Assembly (NCBI RefSeq): GCF_016086655.4
Contig: NC_052131.2
Span: 37,635,705-37,699,704, forward strand
Length of the DNA stretch: 64,000 bases
Direction of reading: 5' to 3'
Source of the DNA: Lepeophtheirus salmonis
Lineage: Eukaryota; Arthropoda; Copepoda; Siphonostomatoida; Caligidae
A program made the position numbers and the translations under genes. Position 1 is the stretch's first letter, and every line of letters starts with the position of its first letter. Below the pieces are notes generated by a model. It had not been told where the DNA came from. It made no database searches and saw nothing but the letters and a program-made list of their open reading frames with translations. This document shows positions 12,261-26,472 of the stretch, piece by piece.

Positions 12261-14769
12261 GCAATTTTGAATTTACATTATTTTATTGTTTGTTTGCCCT
12301 TGTGACTGGGCGGCGTCATTCTAGAAAACAAAATTGCCTTTTTGGGTCGTTGGTCTTCAACTAGGTACACATAGTTGATCTTACCTATTGGTACACATTT
12401 TATATGGTTCTATAGTCAAATTTAAAGAAAAGGTTTTGTGAGGACATTAATTTTACAAAATCATCTGAAAATATGTGCACAACTTGTATATAAATTGTAA
12501 GCCCTCAACTTTAATAATTGCTTCAATACAAGGCCAGAATCACTTGCAGACCTTGACTATCTAGTCAGACTCATCAAAGTCGTGTCATCGTCTTTATTTT
12601 ATTTTTACAGATAGAATTACTGTTTATAAGTGGATAATATGTCATTTTATGGTTAACAATCCAAAATATCATAAAGGTATAAGACATGAAAACTATGTAA
12701 TGAGACAAAGACAAGTAAATTGTTCATTCCCTTAATAGTTATTAAAAGTACTCCTAATGACCTTTTCATTGTTGTTAATCTGGGCGTAGATAACGTAATT
12801 ATTATGCATCAAAGAGCATTATTGTAATAGTCAAACGTGTTGGACATATCCACTAATTCCGTAGTGTCATTACATTGAGGAGTCCCATTTTTGGGGAGAT
12901 TATTTTACCTCACATCATGGTCTACTCAATAGAGAAATAAATATATAGAGAGTACCAAGGAATTGGGATTGTCGGTTTGTCGGTTGTGTCATATTAAAAT
13001 CTTCGGTCTTCATCAATAAGCATTAGCCACAGATACAGTAATACTTTAAGATAAGAGTACCATATCAAATGTTTCAATAGGATACGAACTGATTTATTTT
13101 TGTTGAAGTTTGTTAATAAATACCATAAATTAAATGAAATATACATATGTGTGAAGGTATAACAGAAAAATAATTTATCTCTGGCTGTATTATTATATCA
13201 ACGTCAATTAAGGAAATTAAGTTGATTGCTTAACTGTTTATGACACCATCAAAGTTAATCAGAGCTGAATATCATTTCTTTAGTTGGAATTGTCGATAAT
13301 TAATTGACAAAAAAAGTAAATAAAAGTGAAGTGATACTACAACTTTTTGTCAGTTGATACCCGATCTAACAAAGAAGGCACAACATTTTTGGGGAAAAAT
13401 AGATTGATTTCCAACATAAGGAAAAAAAAATTAATTCACAAAACACTGCATTGAAACTTATTTACTACATTGTTTTAGCATGAATGTGTGGAAACGCAAC
13501 TCTCATCATGCTCACAGCTTTCTCATATAAGATTTGTTAGATGATATACGATGTTCCATACTTTTTTAAATACATACAGTATTTGCAAGCTCATAACTTA
13601 AGTCAACGATCCACCAGTGTTACTTAGTGTGGTTTTTTCACAATTTTTTGAGTTGACAACTCATTTGGTTGACAACTACGATATTTGTCTTATGGCTCGT
13701 TTAAACTAATTTAGCAAAAAAATTACTTTTGTAAACGAAGGACCAGACTCATTAAAATTGAACGAGATTCTACTCGGCCTATTTTTTGGGATGATCCCTT
13801 TCAAACAAAGGCATAATTTGTATAATATAAACACGGTAAATGTTTTCCATTTTCACAACTTCACTGACAACGTTCACTATTGATGGATGCCAAATAAATA
13901 GTAAATAACATGGCGCCTTCAAACTTGAAACATATGTTTTATAGATTATATATTTTCTTATACATTGATTTCTTAAAACAACGACTGCCTTCTTTTGTTC
14001 ACCTCGGATACTTTGGGAACCGTCACAACATCTATGCTCAAACATTTGACCTTCTTGTCCCCTTCTTTATCTATGGTATGTTCTATTAAATGGCATCGAG
14101 ATTAGGCTATCTATAAATGTTTTGGTAAAAACTAACAATTTATATGCGCCATGTACTATTTGAATTCTAAAGATATAGTGATACTGTGATTTGATTGTTT
14201 TAATCTAGAAAAAAAAAATAACACCTTCATTTCAATGCCTTTTTTCTTTTGTACTATTTTGCCAGTTTGTCAATGTTTTATGAATTTAGTCATATTGGCA
14301 TTGAAAAAGGAGGGATTTATCAAAATTGGAATATGTGAAACTTTCATATGATATTCTGATGATTGCTTTTGAAAAGATATTTTATTTTATTTTTGCATAT
14401 ATATATCAAAAGTCTTTGGAATGAAATGATCCCCTATAACATAAGTTTTCAAACAACGGTTCCCCTACCCCAGCTTGGGTTAGGGTGGGGATGACAGTTA
14501 TTCAAGATAGTAGCCCGAAAAAAAAGAAAAGAAAAAATTAAGTTCTGTTAAGCAACTGAAGAAGAATAAAATTTTGAAATTGTCCCCAGAACCAAATCAA
14601 TAGTTTGGAAAAAAAATTAATTAGAATGACCCTAAAATTCACTTAAACATAATCAGTATATTTGTTTTGATTGGTATTGTATTTCAAAGAGTGAGGTGGC
14701 AATTTCCTCCATACTTCTGGATATATCACAGGTGGAAGAAGCTATTTGTTTATTTTTGGGGGGGATTTG
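12261..14769. other. Intron stretch, nothing recognised
   Basis: About 2.5 kb of AT-rich sequence. The longest open frame (13779-14045, minus) has no motif. No RNA gene or repeat is supported. Confidence 0.35.
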
Positions 14770-15315
14770 CTCACCCACACTTTGAAACTCCTAGTCTCAA
14801 AACAACGACCAAAAATAAGAAATAAGACTTGGATATAACGAGTGGTCGATTAAAATCAAGTCTTGAACGGAGGAGATAGGTTTCTTTCATTGGTAGTGTC
14901 GAAAATGCCCTTTTCCAACCTGACAAGGGTCTTTCCACCCCCTTTTTTATAGCTCTCTGGACAGTATGGTGTGAAACCCCGAGATCTTTTACATGAGCCC
15001 TCATGGACTTGAGGGGATTGGCCTTTGCTCTTTTTTTCAACTCCTCCGGATCCAGTGGCGTATTTGACATAGCCTTCTTCCTGTTTAATGTTTTGGACTT
15101 GTCGACGGCGTATACGGCTGTCCTGGAGACGCCCAACTGCTTGGAAAGCGCAATGAGAAAATTCTTCGATCACGTTCTAGAGTTATTGTTCGGACTTGTA
15201 CAAAAGGTAGAGAGCTTTTTTTTTTTTGTAAAACTAGTTGTTAATGCTTTAATATTTCGAATTTGAGTTAATTTCAATCACTCAACCTTTGTATACTTGA
15301 GTTTCATAACACTTG
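14770..15315 (-). mobile_element. Tc1-like element fragment (family E, minus strand)
   Basis: The minus-strand frame 15136-14771 gives a well-preserved N-terminal transposase region: 'GVSRTAVYAVDKSKTLNRK', then 'LKSMRAHVKDLGVSHHTVQ', the paired helix-turn-helix units. The leader up to about 15315 matches the leader of the + strand copies at 8503 and 18856. The element breaks off at about 14770, so the C-terminus and far end are missing. It is the clearest DNA-binding domain of the family in the window. Confidence 0.75.
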
Positions 15316-15354
15316 GGACGTTAGAAGAAATTTTTGACAACATTTAGTGTACCT

Positions 15355-15800
15355 CAAATTATGATTTGGGATTGCCAATAACTTTCTCATTGGAGAAAAA
15401 CCAGACAAGATCTTTCACAGAAAACTTCTGTTTTAGTTTGATGAAAGTATTGTATTGCGTGACATTTTTCTCCCTGTTAGACAGGGTTATAAGCTGCTCC
15501 TTTGCGATCAGCATATGAGTGATACCGTAGGTATGCATTAATGACACGGGGGTTAGTTGAACAAAACGCTACGTTGATGCTGTGAGCGATTGCATTCTTC
15601 GATTAGCCGGGATTTTCTCAATATTTTTTGATTATTTCCATCGAAAAAGCAGGAGTTTGGACAATTTTAGCCACTTTCAGGTCACAACGCTTCCAAAAAA
15701 ACTATAGTTTGTGGGTCCTTACTATCCTGCTTCACAGATTTTCTGAATTTTTGGACAAATGAAAAAGTGTACCCGACCGCTTTAGTCAAAAACAACACGT
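15355..15800 (-). mobile_element. Transposase relic (IS630/mariner type, N-terminal to first catalytic region)
   Basis: On the minus strand a frame ending at 15359 contains 'KFSVKDLVWFFSNEKVIGNP', a close fit to the 'WFFSDEKNF' block around the first catalytic Asp, here changed to Asn. Upstream sequence reads as a degraded helix-turn-helix. It is distinct from the family E fragment just to its left. No ends were found. Confidence 0.55.
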
Positions 15801-17659
15801 TGTCTATTCAACTTTTTAAATTGCACAAAATACACAACAGTACACAACGATCTGGTTCATGATTAGAAGAAGATGGGGTGTGTTGTTGTTACTAGTAAGT
15901 TTGAAAAAATGACGTAGTAGTGTAACATTCGTAGCGGACTTAAGGGGGGGGGGATTAGGTCAGAGAAAATTGTGAACGTTTAAAAGAAGTACCCTCAATA
16001 AAATTAAATGAAGCTGGCATTATGAAATAATTACTTTAATGTAAGATTTGCCTTAAGTTTTAAACCGTGAAAAATTCCGGAAAAAGGGTATCTTGAGAGA
16101 TAATTCCTTTTTTTATACATGAAATAAAGCTGAATCATCAAAAAAAAAAAAAAATGGAGAGGAATCTACTATGCTATGAAGTATTTTAACTATATATAAG
16201 AAACTGTTCAAAACTAACCAATCTAATCAAATTGAATCCCAACACTTTCTTATTTTTTTGCATAATGAAACGTCTAAGTTCCATATCATATCAATCAATC
16301 AATAATTTTTTGAGGATTCCCTTGGCAGGTGTACGTTTAAATATAAGTAAATGTGTTTTGAAAAAAGTTTTACAAAAAGTACAATTCTTACTTAAAAAAT
16401 AACCAGTGAAACAAGATTATTTAATATATAAAAACTATTTCATACAAACCCTTTCTTTTGACTGTTTGTTAGAAAATGAATTAATAATTTTATTATTAAA
16501 ATATGAAATTTACAGCTTCAAAAGGCTGTTTCCTACCTCTAAATATGGAATAAAAAGTCTTAAACATTTTTTGTTTTTTTATCATAAGTTTCAAAAAAAG
16601 AAAACTAATTTAGGTTGTAACAAATTGTCTGAAAAGTCCACGTTTCACACATAGATCGCACTATCTTTTTTTATTGGTCTCACTTTTAGTTAGTATCAAC
16701 TTTAGAAGGAAAAGCTATTAAATTTTCATGAAAATTTTGTTCCTAAGTTTGTGAGTAATTTTGCTAAGTATGACGCTATTTTTGATATTTCCAAAACCAT
16801 GGATCAGAAAACAAATTTTGTTTTAATTTTACATGGCTTTTTTTCACGGAGAATAATAGACTTTAAGCTAAAGAATGGCTTCAAAAGCGTTATGACCGCT
16901 TTTATCCATAAGGGAAATAAAAATAATTAATAGTAGTAATTTAAAAAGCCTATCTTGAATTTAAAAAACAAGATATTCTTTGTTAGGCCTGATACTTTTC
17001 AGGCCATGTGTCTTAATCCTTTTTTTAATTCAATTGATTTAATTGAAACAACTCCCAATTTGTTTACATTTCAAAAACCAAGAAAGTAATTATACGCACA
17101 TTTTTTTCCATCCTTTATTTGTGTAGGCTGCAAGCCAGTGATGAACATCACGAAAATACCAATTACATTGTACAAAAGTATCAAGTCACATTACTATTTA
17201 TAGAACAACTTTTGATAAATGAAAACGACCAAGTTACATGAATGATGATTAATTTTTTTAAACAAGAAGATTCTCTATTAGGGTGAGGATAGTGGAATAA
17301 AATTATCATGTTTTGACGGATAACACAAATTTTGTTCTTGTTCTGTGTATGGACCTTATATAGTCCATACGGCCCTATCTATTATTACTTTTTATACTGA
17401 TATACAATTATTATTAAAGGTTTTATATCTTTTAATAGAAAAATTTACTAATTATAATCCAAAAATAAATTAAATTTTCATCTATGTATCTTCTCGATAT
17501 ATATTTAATGATATGTATTTTTTTACTTCATATATTATCTCACTAAAACAATTAGGAGAAACGTGATTTTGATGTAATCAATGAAAGACAACTCTAAACC
17601 AATTTGTGATTTGTTTAAATTCTCTACTTTGGTATAATTATTTTGTAATTCATATGTTC
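15801..17659. other. Intron stretch, nothing recognised
   Basis: AT-rich DNA with a G-run (15943-15952) and an A-run (16141-16154). The 82-codon frame at 16406-16654 is Lys/Phe/Tyr-rich, as expected of AT-rich chance frames. Confidence 0.35.
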
Positions 17660-17990
17660 TCCTTCACATGCAATAACAGTCCCAACAACCCAAAGAAAAT
17701 ATTGTCAGCTTTTGTTACGAAGCCTGTGCCTATGATGACAGTTTGTAGCCGATCCAAATTTGGATGAGAAGTGCAACATAATTTTCCTCCAAGATGCCCT
17801 AACCGCAAAGTCCAGAGAGTTGAGGTCAGGGCTGGAAGAGGGTCACATGGAAGTAGTCCAGAAGTCAGTAATATTGTTGTTTATGGAAGGTTTGTTTATT
17901 CCAGGCTGTATGGGGCAGTAATGGGCTTTTTGATGTTTTAGGTAGTCCGTATAAAGATGCCCAATGGTGGTTGTAGTCTTCTAGGCACTG
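17660..17990 (-). mobile_element. Tc1/mariner transposase C-terminal relic
   Basis: The minus strand reads 'MWPSSSPDLNSLDFAVRASW' followed by a degraded C-terminal stretch ending near 'VIACEGEHMN', matching the end of Tc1/mariner transposases. 'SSPDLN.LDFAV' is the conserved region holding the last catalytic acid. Frameshifts break it, and no ends were defined. Confidence 0.65.
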
Positions 17991-18855
17991 ACACAGGGTC
18001 AGAGAAGATCGTCAATATCCTAATTTTTTTTTTTTTTGCTGTTGCCCTGACATTTTTACATTTAGGGATACAAAATGTCATACAACATGTGTTATGTTTG
18101 CTTCAGCTGCTTTTAGTTATATAAAAAAAAACCATGTAATTAAAAATAACATGGATTAAAACGCAGTTAACCTACTGAAAGATTTGGGTTCATCACTTTG
18201 TATAGTCTATTTTGTTGCCAGCAGTCGATGTGTTTCTTTCTTTACCCTTAATCAGTTTTTTTTAACCCTAGTTGTTTTATTAAAATAAGTGGTGAACAAT
18301 TTCAAACAATTATTGAATAATAACTCTAATTTTGGTAAGAATTTGTTAAGTACTAACAGATTTTGGGCCATTTTTCGGAGGGTTTTTCCAGAGGAAAGAT
18401 TGTGTTATACAATATAGGTAACGACGTAATGTTCACTATTTCAGGGTCGTTATTTAAATTGTTATATTAAATAAATAACATGGTTTTACCTCACTAACAC
18501 AAAAATATATAGTAAACTTAGTTATCAGCTGTCATTTTTTATCTTTCTATTCTCCTTATCAGAGTTCTACACATTGATGTAATTAAAATTAGCTATTATT
18601 AAGCTGTTTACACGTATCAACAACGATTTGATTATAATTCCATAATCAAGTAAAAATTGGCAAATTCCAAAACTGAATTTCAGTCTTGCTGTGTGTTTAT
18701 TTTCGGTGAAAAGGTTATCTGTTATGATAAAATTGATATAAATCGCAAACAAAGTCTAAACAAATCTAAAACAGTGATTTTATTAGTTTGTACTACTTTT
18801 TCCAAAAATTTCATGGTCTCTGTGTTGTAAGTAAATATACTTATTCGTATATATA

Positions 18856-19579
18856 CCAGGTGGTCCACTGAAATCTGAAAACTTACTAATTCAATAATTC
18901 ATGAAGGTTGAGTGATTCAAATAAATTCTTATTTCAATATACTAAAACATAAGCAATTAGTACAAAACAAACCAAACCTGAGCTCTCTAGCTTACGTACA
19001 ATTAGAGAAAATGGAGAAACATGAAGGTGATCGACAAATTTCAATTTGCGCAATTCTCCAGGACCGCCGTCAAAACTGTCAGAAAGTTCAAAACGTTGGA
19101 TAGGTAGAAGGGCTATGTCAAACAGGCTAAACTGTATTCAACAGCCTAGGCCAATTCCCGGAATTCCATGAGGGTCCATGTAAGAGATATTGGGGTTCAC
19201 ACCAGACTGTCCAGAGAGCTATCAATAAAGTGGGTTGGAGAGGTCACTAACTTTTGACACAAGCAATGAAATAAACCCATCTTCTCTGTTACAAGACTCT
19301 TTTGAGTACTTTTGAGCTCTGTTTTGACAGTTTTGTCCCCCTCCCCCTCTTTTCAACCCTGATGCTAACACCCTAGACTATATCTTTTGTGTAAACTTCT
19401 GCCGTCATAGCCATCATGACCGCTATGGGGGGAGGGGGCTATAATAATTATTAATAGAGAGCTCCGATACACTTCCATTTATAGAATTAACTTTTGTTGA
19501 TATTCTATGGCTTAATTACTAAATAATATCATGTTGATATTTAAAATTCAAAGTGCTTAGAATTTAATGGACCACTCCG
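18856..19579 (+). mobile_element. Tc1-like element, internally deleted (family E, copy 2)
   Basis: Bounded by TA on each side, with left end CCAGGTGGTCCACTGAAATC and right end inverse GGACCACTCCG. Length is about 724 bp, roughly half of a full Tc1. Degraded helix-turn-helix sequence lies at 19045-19220. 'LLYKTLL'-like sequence near 19290 is followed by the same short junction and a decayed 'NPDANTLDY' region near 19360. The catalytic core is absent. Confidence 0.8.
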
Positions 19580-22355
19580 TATATATATAAATATTTCAAT
19601 AAAGTGTCAACATTGTTTGAACGAAGCTGCCACATTAGACTCACCCTACTTATTATAATTAACAATGGAACAGCTCTTCCTAACATAATCATCTATATAC
19701 CAATTAAAATTTCCATCAAATTATTAATAATCACATTAAGTGGGTGTCATGTTATTATATTATCATTTTGTATAACTGCTCAAATGTATGTCTAGATACG
19801 TTAAGTATATAAAAAAATATATGTACTCCTTAGAACGGACTATTACTCAACTTTGTTTCAAATTTTGATTTCATCCTACAAAGAAAAAAAAAAGAATATC
19901 GTAAATAATTTTGATGATCCGTCCAAAGGCTTATCTTTTATTTTGTCATTTTTGAAAAGAAAGATCAAATTATACCAAACTTTGATTAAGTTGTGCGGAC
20001 TAAAGGTGATAAAGTAGAAAAAACTATTTTTCCACTATTTTTTTTTTCTTACAACATCACAACTTTTTCAACTATGGCCTAATACACAAGGCAACATATT
20101 TAAAACGATGTTGTATTTTCTTTGATTGTATCTAAAAAGGTTTTAATCCATGCTGGTTAAGTATGTAGATGTCTCTAATAGAAATCTGATTAATTGTTGT
20201 AAGAGAAAGGGTGAGAGAAATATAAAAGATCTCCCCATAGCCCAGGAATCGGGTCTGATTAATATCATAATTTTGGACAACTTTTATCAAATGTATAAGG
20301 TCTGTATCTGTGTTGGGCAAAATTGAAATTGAAAACATTACATGTGAAGAAATTGATTTATCTTATTTTACGAGTAAACGGCGTTTTTATATTCTTCCAC
20401 TCTAGAAACCGTTTTCAAAAAATATCATTTCAAAGGGAAACCAACGCCGACTTCTAATGAATGCAATCCCAAAGTGGATAAATAGTTTGTGTTCTTCCTC
20501 AAAAAGCGTTCCCTGTAGACAGTCCTCAATTGCAATATAAATACAAGAGAAAGAAAAAAAAAGTACCCTTACTACTCATATATATAATTGTTAGCGAACC
20601 ATTAAATTAATTAGTTGATTGTTGTGTTCATTCAACACTCTCTGACATAGAAAAATGATACTATTATCTTGAGTTATGTGCTTATATGTTTTCCTTTTAG
20701 TTTTGGCATGAATTAAGACTTTGGACCCTAGATTTGTCGGTTTTTACACCTGTGGGAAATTCCCCTGGGGAATAAAATTAAAGAAAATATTTGACATACA
20801 TTTTCACAGTATAATAGTATTTTATGTGTAGAGACGACTGTTGGAATTCCAATGGAAGCTTATTTGTCATTCATCTGTAAAAACACTTCAATAATTAAAT
20901 ACATATAATAATGAATGCTTTTACTAAGAATAAGCCACTTTTTTGAAAATTACAACATATCAGTAAGCAAGGATCACTATTATTCATAGTAAACACTCTT
21001 CTCTTAGTAAATATTTTGTCTCACATGGGTGATTTTACGCTCACGCCAATTAAGATAATATTCCCATGCCTAATTATAATTTCAACGTCAACCGAAATGA
21101 AGAAGATGATTGATTATTTTTTTTAAACATGGTCATACCTAAGTCCAAATTGCTTAGAATTGCAGACATTTTGGCAAATGAGTTTTTAATCCATCTTCTG
21201 TATATCTTTCTCAATTACCTCTTAAAATATACTTTTATGATTTACTTGTGGTTAAGCTATTAACAATTTTTGATTTGTACATATATGATGTACCTTGTGC
21301 CTTTACAAAAAATTATGCCGACGATGCACTTACTTGTATAAAAATCCTAACAATGAATACTTTATCACAACTTTAACTTCTAATCTGTAAGTCGTATAGA
21401 TTCACTTTTGATCTTTCACGATTGTAAATGTAAAATAAACTTCAAAAATATCATACCTAAATTTCCCAGTATCTTGCAGAAGATTTTTTTTTATAAATGA
21501 AGAATCCAAGCTTCTTCACAATTATTTTATCGTAGACTAAATATGAAAGATAAATTAATTTTTATTGATTTTATTTTTAAAATATAATTGTTAATCTTGT
21601 TGCTGATATCTTGGTTTTGACAGCAAGACAAAGAAATTTAAGCAGTGGAGGTAAAAACTAAACCAACACTTCAAATAATCAAAACCAAGATAATAACATG
21701 ACCTTCAGAAATTGACCCTTGAATATCTCGTTTTTATGACTGAGTTTAAGCAACTTTTACAATTATATTTATAACTATATAAAAAAGGTTTTTTTTTCTT
21801 TTTATAGATTTTGTTTATTTTGATTTTTAGAAAAACCCTTTATGTATGATACCAAACGTAGGTTTTTTATTGACTACAACACTAGGTATCTTCATAACAT
21901 CAGCATCACTCATTTTTCTTGCCTCATAATAGTGCTCTGTTTTTAAATCGTTGAACTTAAATTGAATATTGTTGATTTATGAGTAATACAATGATACTAA
22001 ATAGATAATACTCTACTAGTAAATATGATAGGCTATCTATTGGGTAATTGAAAGTATATTTTTCTTTTTTGACAGGTTGAAAAATACAATTTAAGTAAAT
22101 TGAAGCTGCATGATTGGTAAAATAAATTAAAAAACTATTTTTCATGAACCTCATTCAACTGATTGAAAAAAAGATAATCATGCGTTGTTTTAAATTAAAA
22201 TTTTCCCTCGTTCCTTAAAATATTTAGTTTAAGGTTCTAGTCTTAATACTTTTGCCATTCATTCATATTAAAAATAAAAACATGACTCAGTGATGAATCA
22301 AAGTATTTTCATTATTGAACAATTGGGGACAAGGTTACAACATAATAAGTTCATT
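19580..22355. other. Intron stretch, nothing recognised
   Basis: About 2.8 kb of AT-rich sequence with only short lysine- or isoleucine-rich open frames and no motif. Confidence 0.35.
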
Positions 22356-22821
22356 TTAGTCAGTTTTGTTGCCCTCAAGCTCAATCACTCTTTCTATACA
22401 GATACTACTGTCTGGTCCGCTCCATTTCTCTTTGATGCTGATATTTTTGGCATGGACACGTCTATTGCTCCTTGTCTCCAGTTTCCTCAGAAAAAATAGT
22501 CTATAAGGTTCAAATCTTGTGAGCTGGATGGCCATATGTCTTTTGAGTTGGCTTCCAGCAATTCCAAAGATTTTCAACAAGCAAATATATCTGATATCAC
22601 ACCCAGGTACAGTTGCTAGCAATCTCCGGGATACAGGCTACAACCTTCATAACGCTAATACTGATTACCCTAATCCTTGTGTCGAAGATATATGGAGACA
22701 TAAGATTTTCATAGTGGCCGGAAACTCCAGGTGTTTGAGACATCCTGGAATCTCTTACCATTTTTTTAAATTTTGTCGATTGACTTTTTACTCGTCTTGC
22801 ACTATGGTGCAATATTTGCAT
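22356..22821 (-). mobile_element. Tc1/mariner-type relic with internal deletion
   Basis: The minus-strand frame 22821-22597 resembles an N-terminal transposase domain ('GVSGHYENLMSPYIFDTRIR'). The second frame, 22622-22356, resembles a C-terminal part ('RFEPYRLFFLRKLETRSNRR' replacing 'SPDLNPLDY..W..LE'), followed by 'RVHAKNISIKEKW'. The core between them is missing. It is a different lineage from family E, judged by the spacing and C-terminal wording. Confidence 0.55.
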
Positions 22822-25800
22822 CTACTGGTGGAATGCGAACTGTTCTAATTTAACAAAGGAAGACTTAGTGGTGAATTGCTAACTATGTAAAAACATTAGC
22901 AACATTGGATGATGCAATAAGAACAATATTTTGCATACTATTTAGTTCAGATATGGTTCTTAATGGCTCTATAAACAAAAGTTAGATGTACCAATTCTCC
23001 GCATAGTTTTGCCTAAATTATATTAGTTTAGAATAAAAGAGGATATCACTAAAAATAATAAAAAGTTTGTCTTTTTATGACTCAATTTTAAGTGTGCGCT
23101 GAATATCTTAAAACTGCAATATTACTTGATCTAAGAAATATAATTTTAGCAAGAGTGTGTGTAGTTTAAGCTTAATGTGTCATATTAATATGTAATAGTA
23201 AAATAAAACTACATTTCCTCGGGCTGTAAATCATATAAATTTTTTGGGAGTGAGTTTTGCTGCAGTTAGAAACGTGGACAATTTTTTTATATCTATTATC
23301 ATCATCCTTGAGGAGTTATAATTGTGAGTCCCTATTAAAACATAGTAGTAGTTTCCGCCCATGTCTAAAATACGTGCCGAGTAGGACTTGTGTTTCCTTT
23401 CCTTCATTCATAGCTACAGGTATTTAATCTCTTTCATGACACGTCATAACAGCTCAGCGGCACATCTCCTTCACATTTTTCAAATAAAAGGGTTTACCAT
23501 GTTAATTGTTGGGTTTTTAAACATGTTCAAAAAGCTTACGCTTTACAAACCAAATCATACCTTTATTATAACAGCAAAGAACATCTGCTGTCCTTCAACA
23601 TAAAAACAATCCTAAACATAAATCAATAAAAGGACAAAATTCAATTTTTTTATTTTATTTCATATATACAAACAGTTCAATATTTCATAGGCATATTTGA
23701 GTTGCAGTTTTAGCCTTTGTATTCAAATTTGTGAGATGCGTTAAGATATCCTATAATTTTAGCTATATGTGATGACCTTTTTTGATTCAAGGGATTTATA
23801 TTGGTCCTAGTATGGTTTTTAAATGGTGCTGGGAAAAACATCGAAATACAAATGTTAAACATATACAACGTTGAATGTGCAAAATGACGAAAGTACAAAA
23901 CTTAGAAGAGTAAATGTAAAATTAAGCGAAAAATGATTTTTTTAAAAATATATATATACATTAATTAGTTGCAATTTCATCATGGCCTTTGTTTTTTTAG
24001 ATTTTTTTTCTTCCATTATTATTTTTTTTTTTTTAAATTCTTATAACAATTGTGGATTTTGAAGTTTTACAGCCGAAATTTTGTTTGTTTTACATTTTGA
24101 AAGTTCGGAGTTTTGTCCATTTTACCTTTTGTATTTTGGATATTTTTTATCTTTTTGACGTTTGACGTACATTTTAGATAAAACTTAAATATAACAATCA
24201 ATTTTGTCTACATTAAGTGCTATATGTATATTAAGTGTATAACATCTCAATAGCTGTTTTTTTTTTACTTCATTCTCTTTACATTAATTTCATATATCTA
24301 TACATTCCAAAAAAACACATAAAAGCTTCATTATATAATAAGCATTCATTAATTCATTTTTCATTGTTCAAACAAACAAACAAACAAAAAATGAGCATGG
24401 GTAAATGAAAAAAGATAACAACATCTTAACGAGAATCTGCAATAAAAACAAAACTATAAGACAATTCCATTCCTTTCGAACTTTCTATCACTTCGCGGGA
24501 TCTAAAGAGGAGTCTGTCCAGACCAGTAGATATGTAAGAGTTCTTACTTCTTGCGGCGTAGAGGATAAATAGCATATTTGTTATTAAGCATTCTATTTTG
24601 AAGCAAAATCTATGCTTAGGCGGTGGCATTACCAGCCAGCCCCAATCTTTATTTAGGACTTGTAGTATTCCCTCAAAAACTCAGTGGTCACATGAGCACA
24701 ATATTAATCACAGTTGAACATCTAAATAGTTTAGGAGAATCATTTGCACATAAAAAAATAATGGCAATTATTTTTAAAGGAAAGGAATGTAATCCAGAGT
24801 CGATTTCGAGAAAATCATTTAAAGTGTGATTATGTGTTGACGGGCCACATCTGTCTTTTTGTCTGTTTGTCCAAGTAACATCAATCCATAAAATGCCGAG
24901 TACTCCCGTTAGTTACTAATTGTGGCCTAGAGGGGTTGTATTAGATAACATATTTATTCATATATTTTGCCTAATGAAAAAATTAATACAAAATACAAAT
25001 GGTTATGTTTTCGTTTACTTCTTCATTTGAAAATACGGAAAATGCATGTTGTACGTATTACAAAATAACTCTGAAAAATATAATTGATTTATTTTTGGTT
25101 GGTTTTTTGTTAGAAAACAGAGCATCCAAAGATAATTTAAATAGGTATATAAATTTTTAATTATAAGTTAAACATACTTTATAGTATATGTCTGTTTACA
25201 AAAGTAAAAAACTTTTGCGTATTCGAATAATTTTAATTAAAGAAAAGAATTATTTTTTGATGTGTTTTAATTTCTTGTACAAACTTACTAAGTCATGTAG
25301 CACCATTTCTTGTTTTCTCAATCTATTTAATAAAGGGTTAAATGTAAATATATTCATGTAAATTAAATTAATTTTTTTTTTTTTTTAAATATTCAATTTT
25401 TATTTTTTCTGAAAAAAAGAAAAGTTAAAAACACACTTTATTATACTCTCTTTATAAAAAGAAAAAAAAATCTTTGAAATAGATTTGATTTATACCGTCT
25501 ACTTTAATTATAAAAATTTTAATGGTTAATAAATCATTCTTTACAACTAATTTAACTGGATTACAATATTATTAATGCTATTTTAAAGCAATTAAATATT
25601 TTTTCTGGAAATCTAAATATTAATTTAAGTTTTATTAAAAAGTTACCGAGTTGTCTAATTTAAAAAAATTATATTGTTTAAACTACTATAAAGATGTAAA
25701 TAATGAAAACTATATTAATATAATTAATTTTTCTATCAAATAAAGACATAATTAATCAAATTTAGTTAATATAACATCGCCGTCTACGTTAAACAGTCTC

Positions 25801-26270
25801 CGATTCTTGTGCAAAAAAGTGGCAATTTCTACGTTTGTATCAAAATATTTCTTTTAAACATATACAATACTTGCTTTTTGTTTCATGTTTTCGTTATTCA
25901 ATAGAAATCACGTTTTTCGTTATTAAGTAATTCTACTACAAATTTTTGGTTCCAGGCTTTGTATAATTACAGATATTTAATTATATATTTTAAATTCCGA
26001 GTACCATATCTAAATATTGTATTTATCATCTTCATGAATGCCAATGCAGATTTTTTTTACTTGAAATAGAAGCTAAATTGTACATACATAAAATGCCAGT
26101 AAAAGATGAAGTTATCTCAATTTATTATATATAAATAAATACAAACTTTGAGTTGTTTCATTTTATATACTATTTTTAGAGTGTAGAAAAAGGAAATGAA
26201 ATAAATCTAAAATATAATCTGTATAAGATATCAATAATATATAATATGGCTCTTCACCAAAAAAGCAAGG
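22822..26270. other. Intron stretch, nothing firmly recognised
   Basis: About 3.4 kb of AT-rich DNA with T-runs. A minus-strand frame at 24426-24629 has more even codon use than its surroundings and splice-like signals within it (GTAAGA and a TTTTTATTGCAG), but I cannot tie it to any protein. Confidence 0.35.
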
Positions 26271-26472
26271 ACGTGTATTTGACTTTCTCTCTTTTAGTAG
26301 GGTTCAGATTTGACGAGATAGGTGGCTGCATGTATTAATTTATTATCAGTTTTTAAGCCAAAACGATCATGAGTTCCCCTTGTAGGTGTTCCCAACCCGT
26401 AAGACTCCTTGAAAGCCCTTGCAGCTTCGTATAACGAATGCCAAACAGAAAGAGAGAAAGTCAAATACACGT
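26271..26472. repeat. Small element with perfect 24-bp inverted ends
   Basis: The outer 24 bases (26271-26294, beginning ACGTGTATTTGACTTTCTC) are repeated exactly in inverse at 26449-26472. The total span of 202 bp fits a MITE or a hairpin-forming module. No clear target-site duplication was seen. The interior is GC-richer than its neighbours and is an open frame on the minus strand (separate entry). Confidence 0.7.

Noticed and set aside
24426..24629. Minus-strand frame with internal splice-like signals
   Set aside because: GTAAGA and TTTTTATTGCAG are suggestive, but without a protein match or a second exon there is too little to call a gene.
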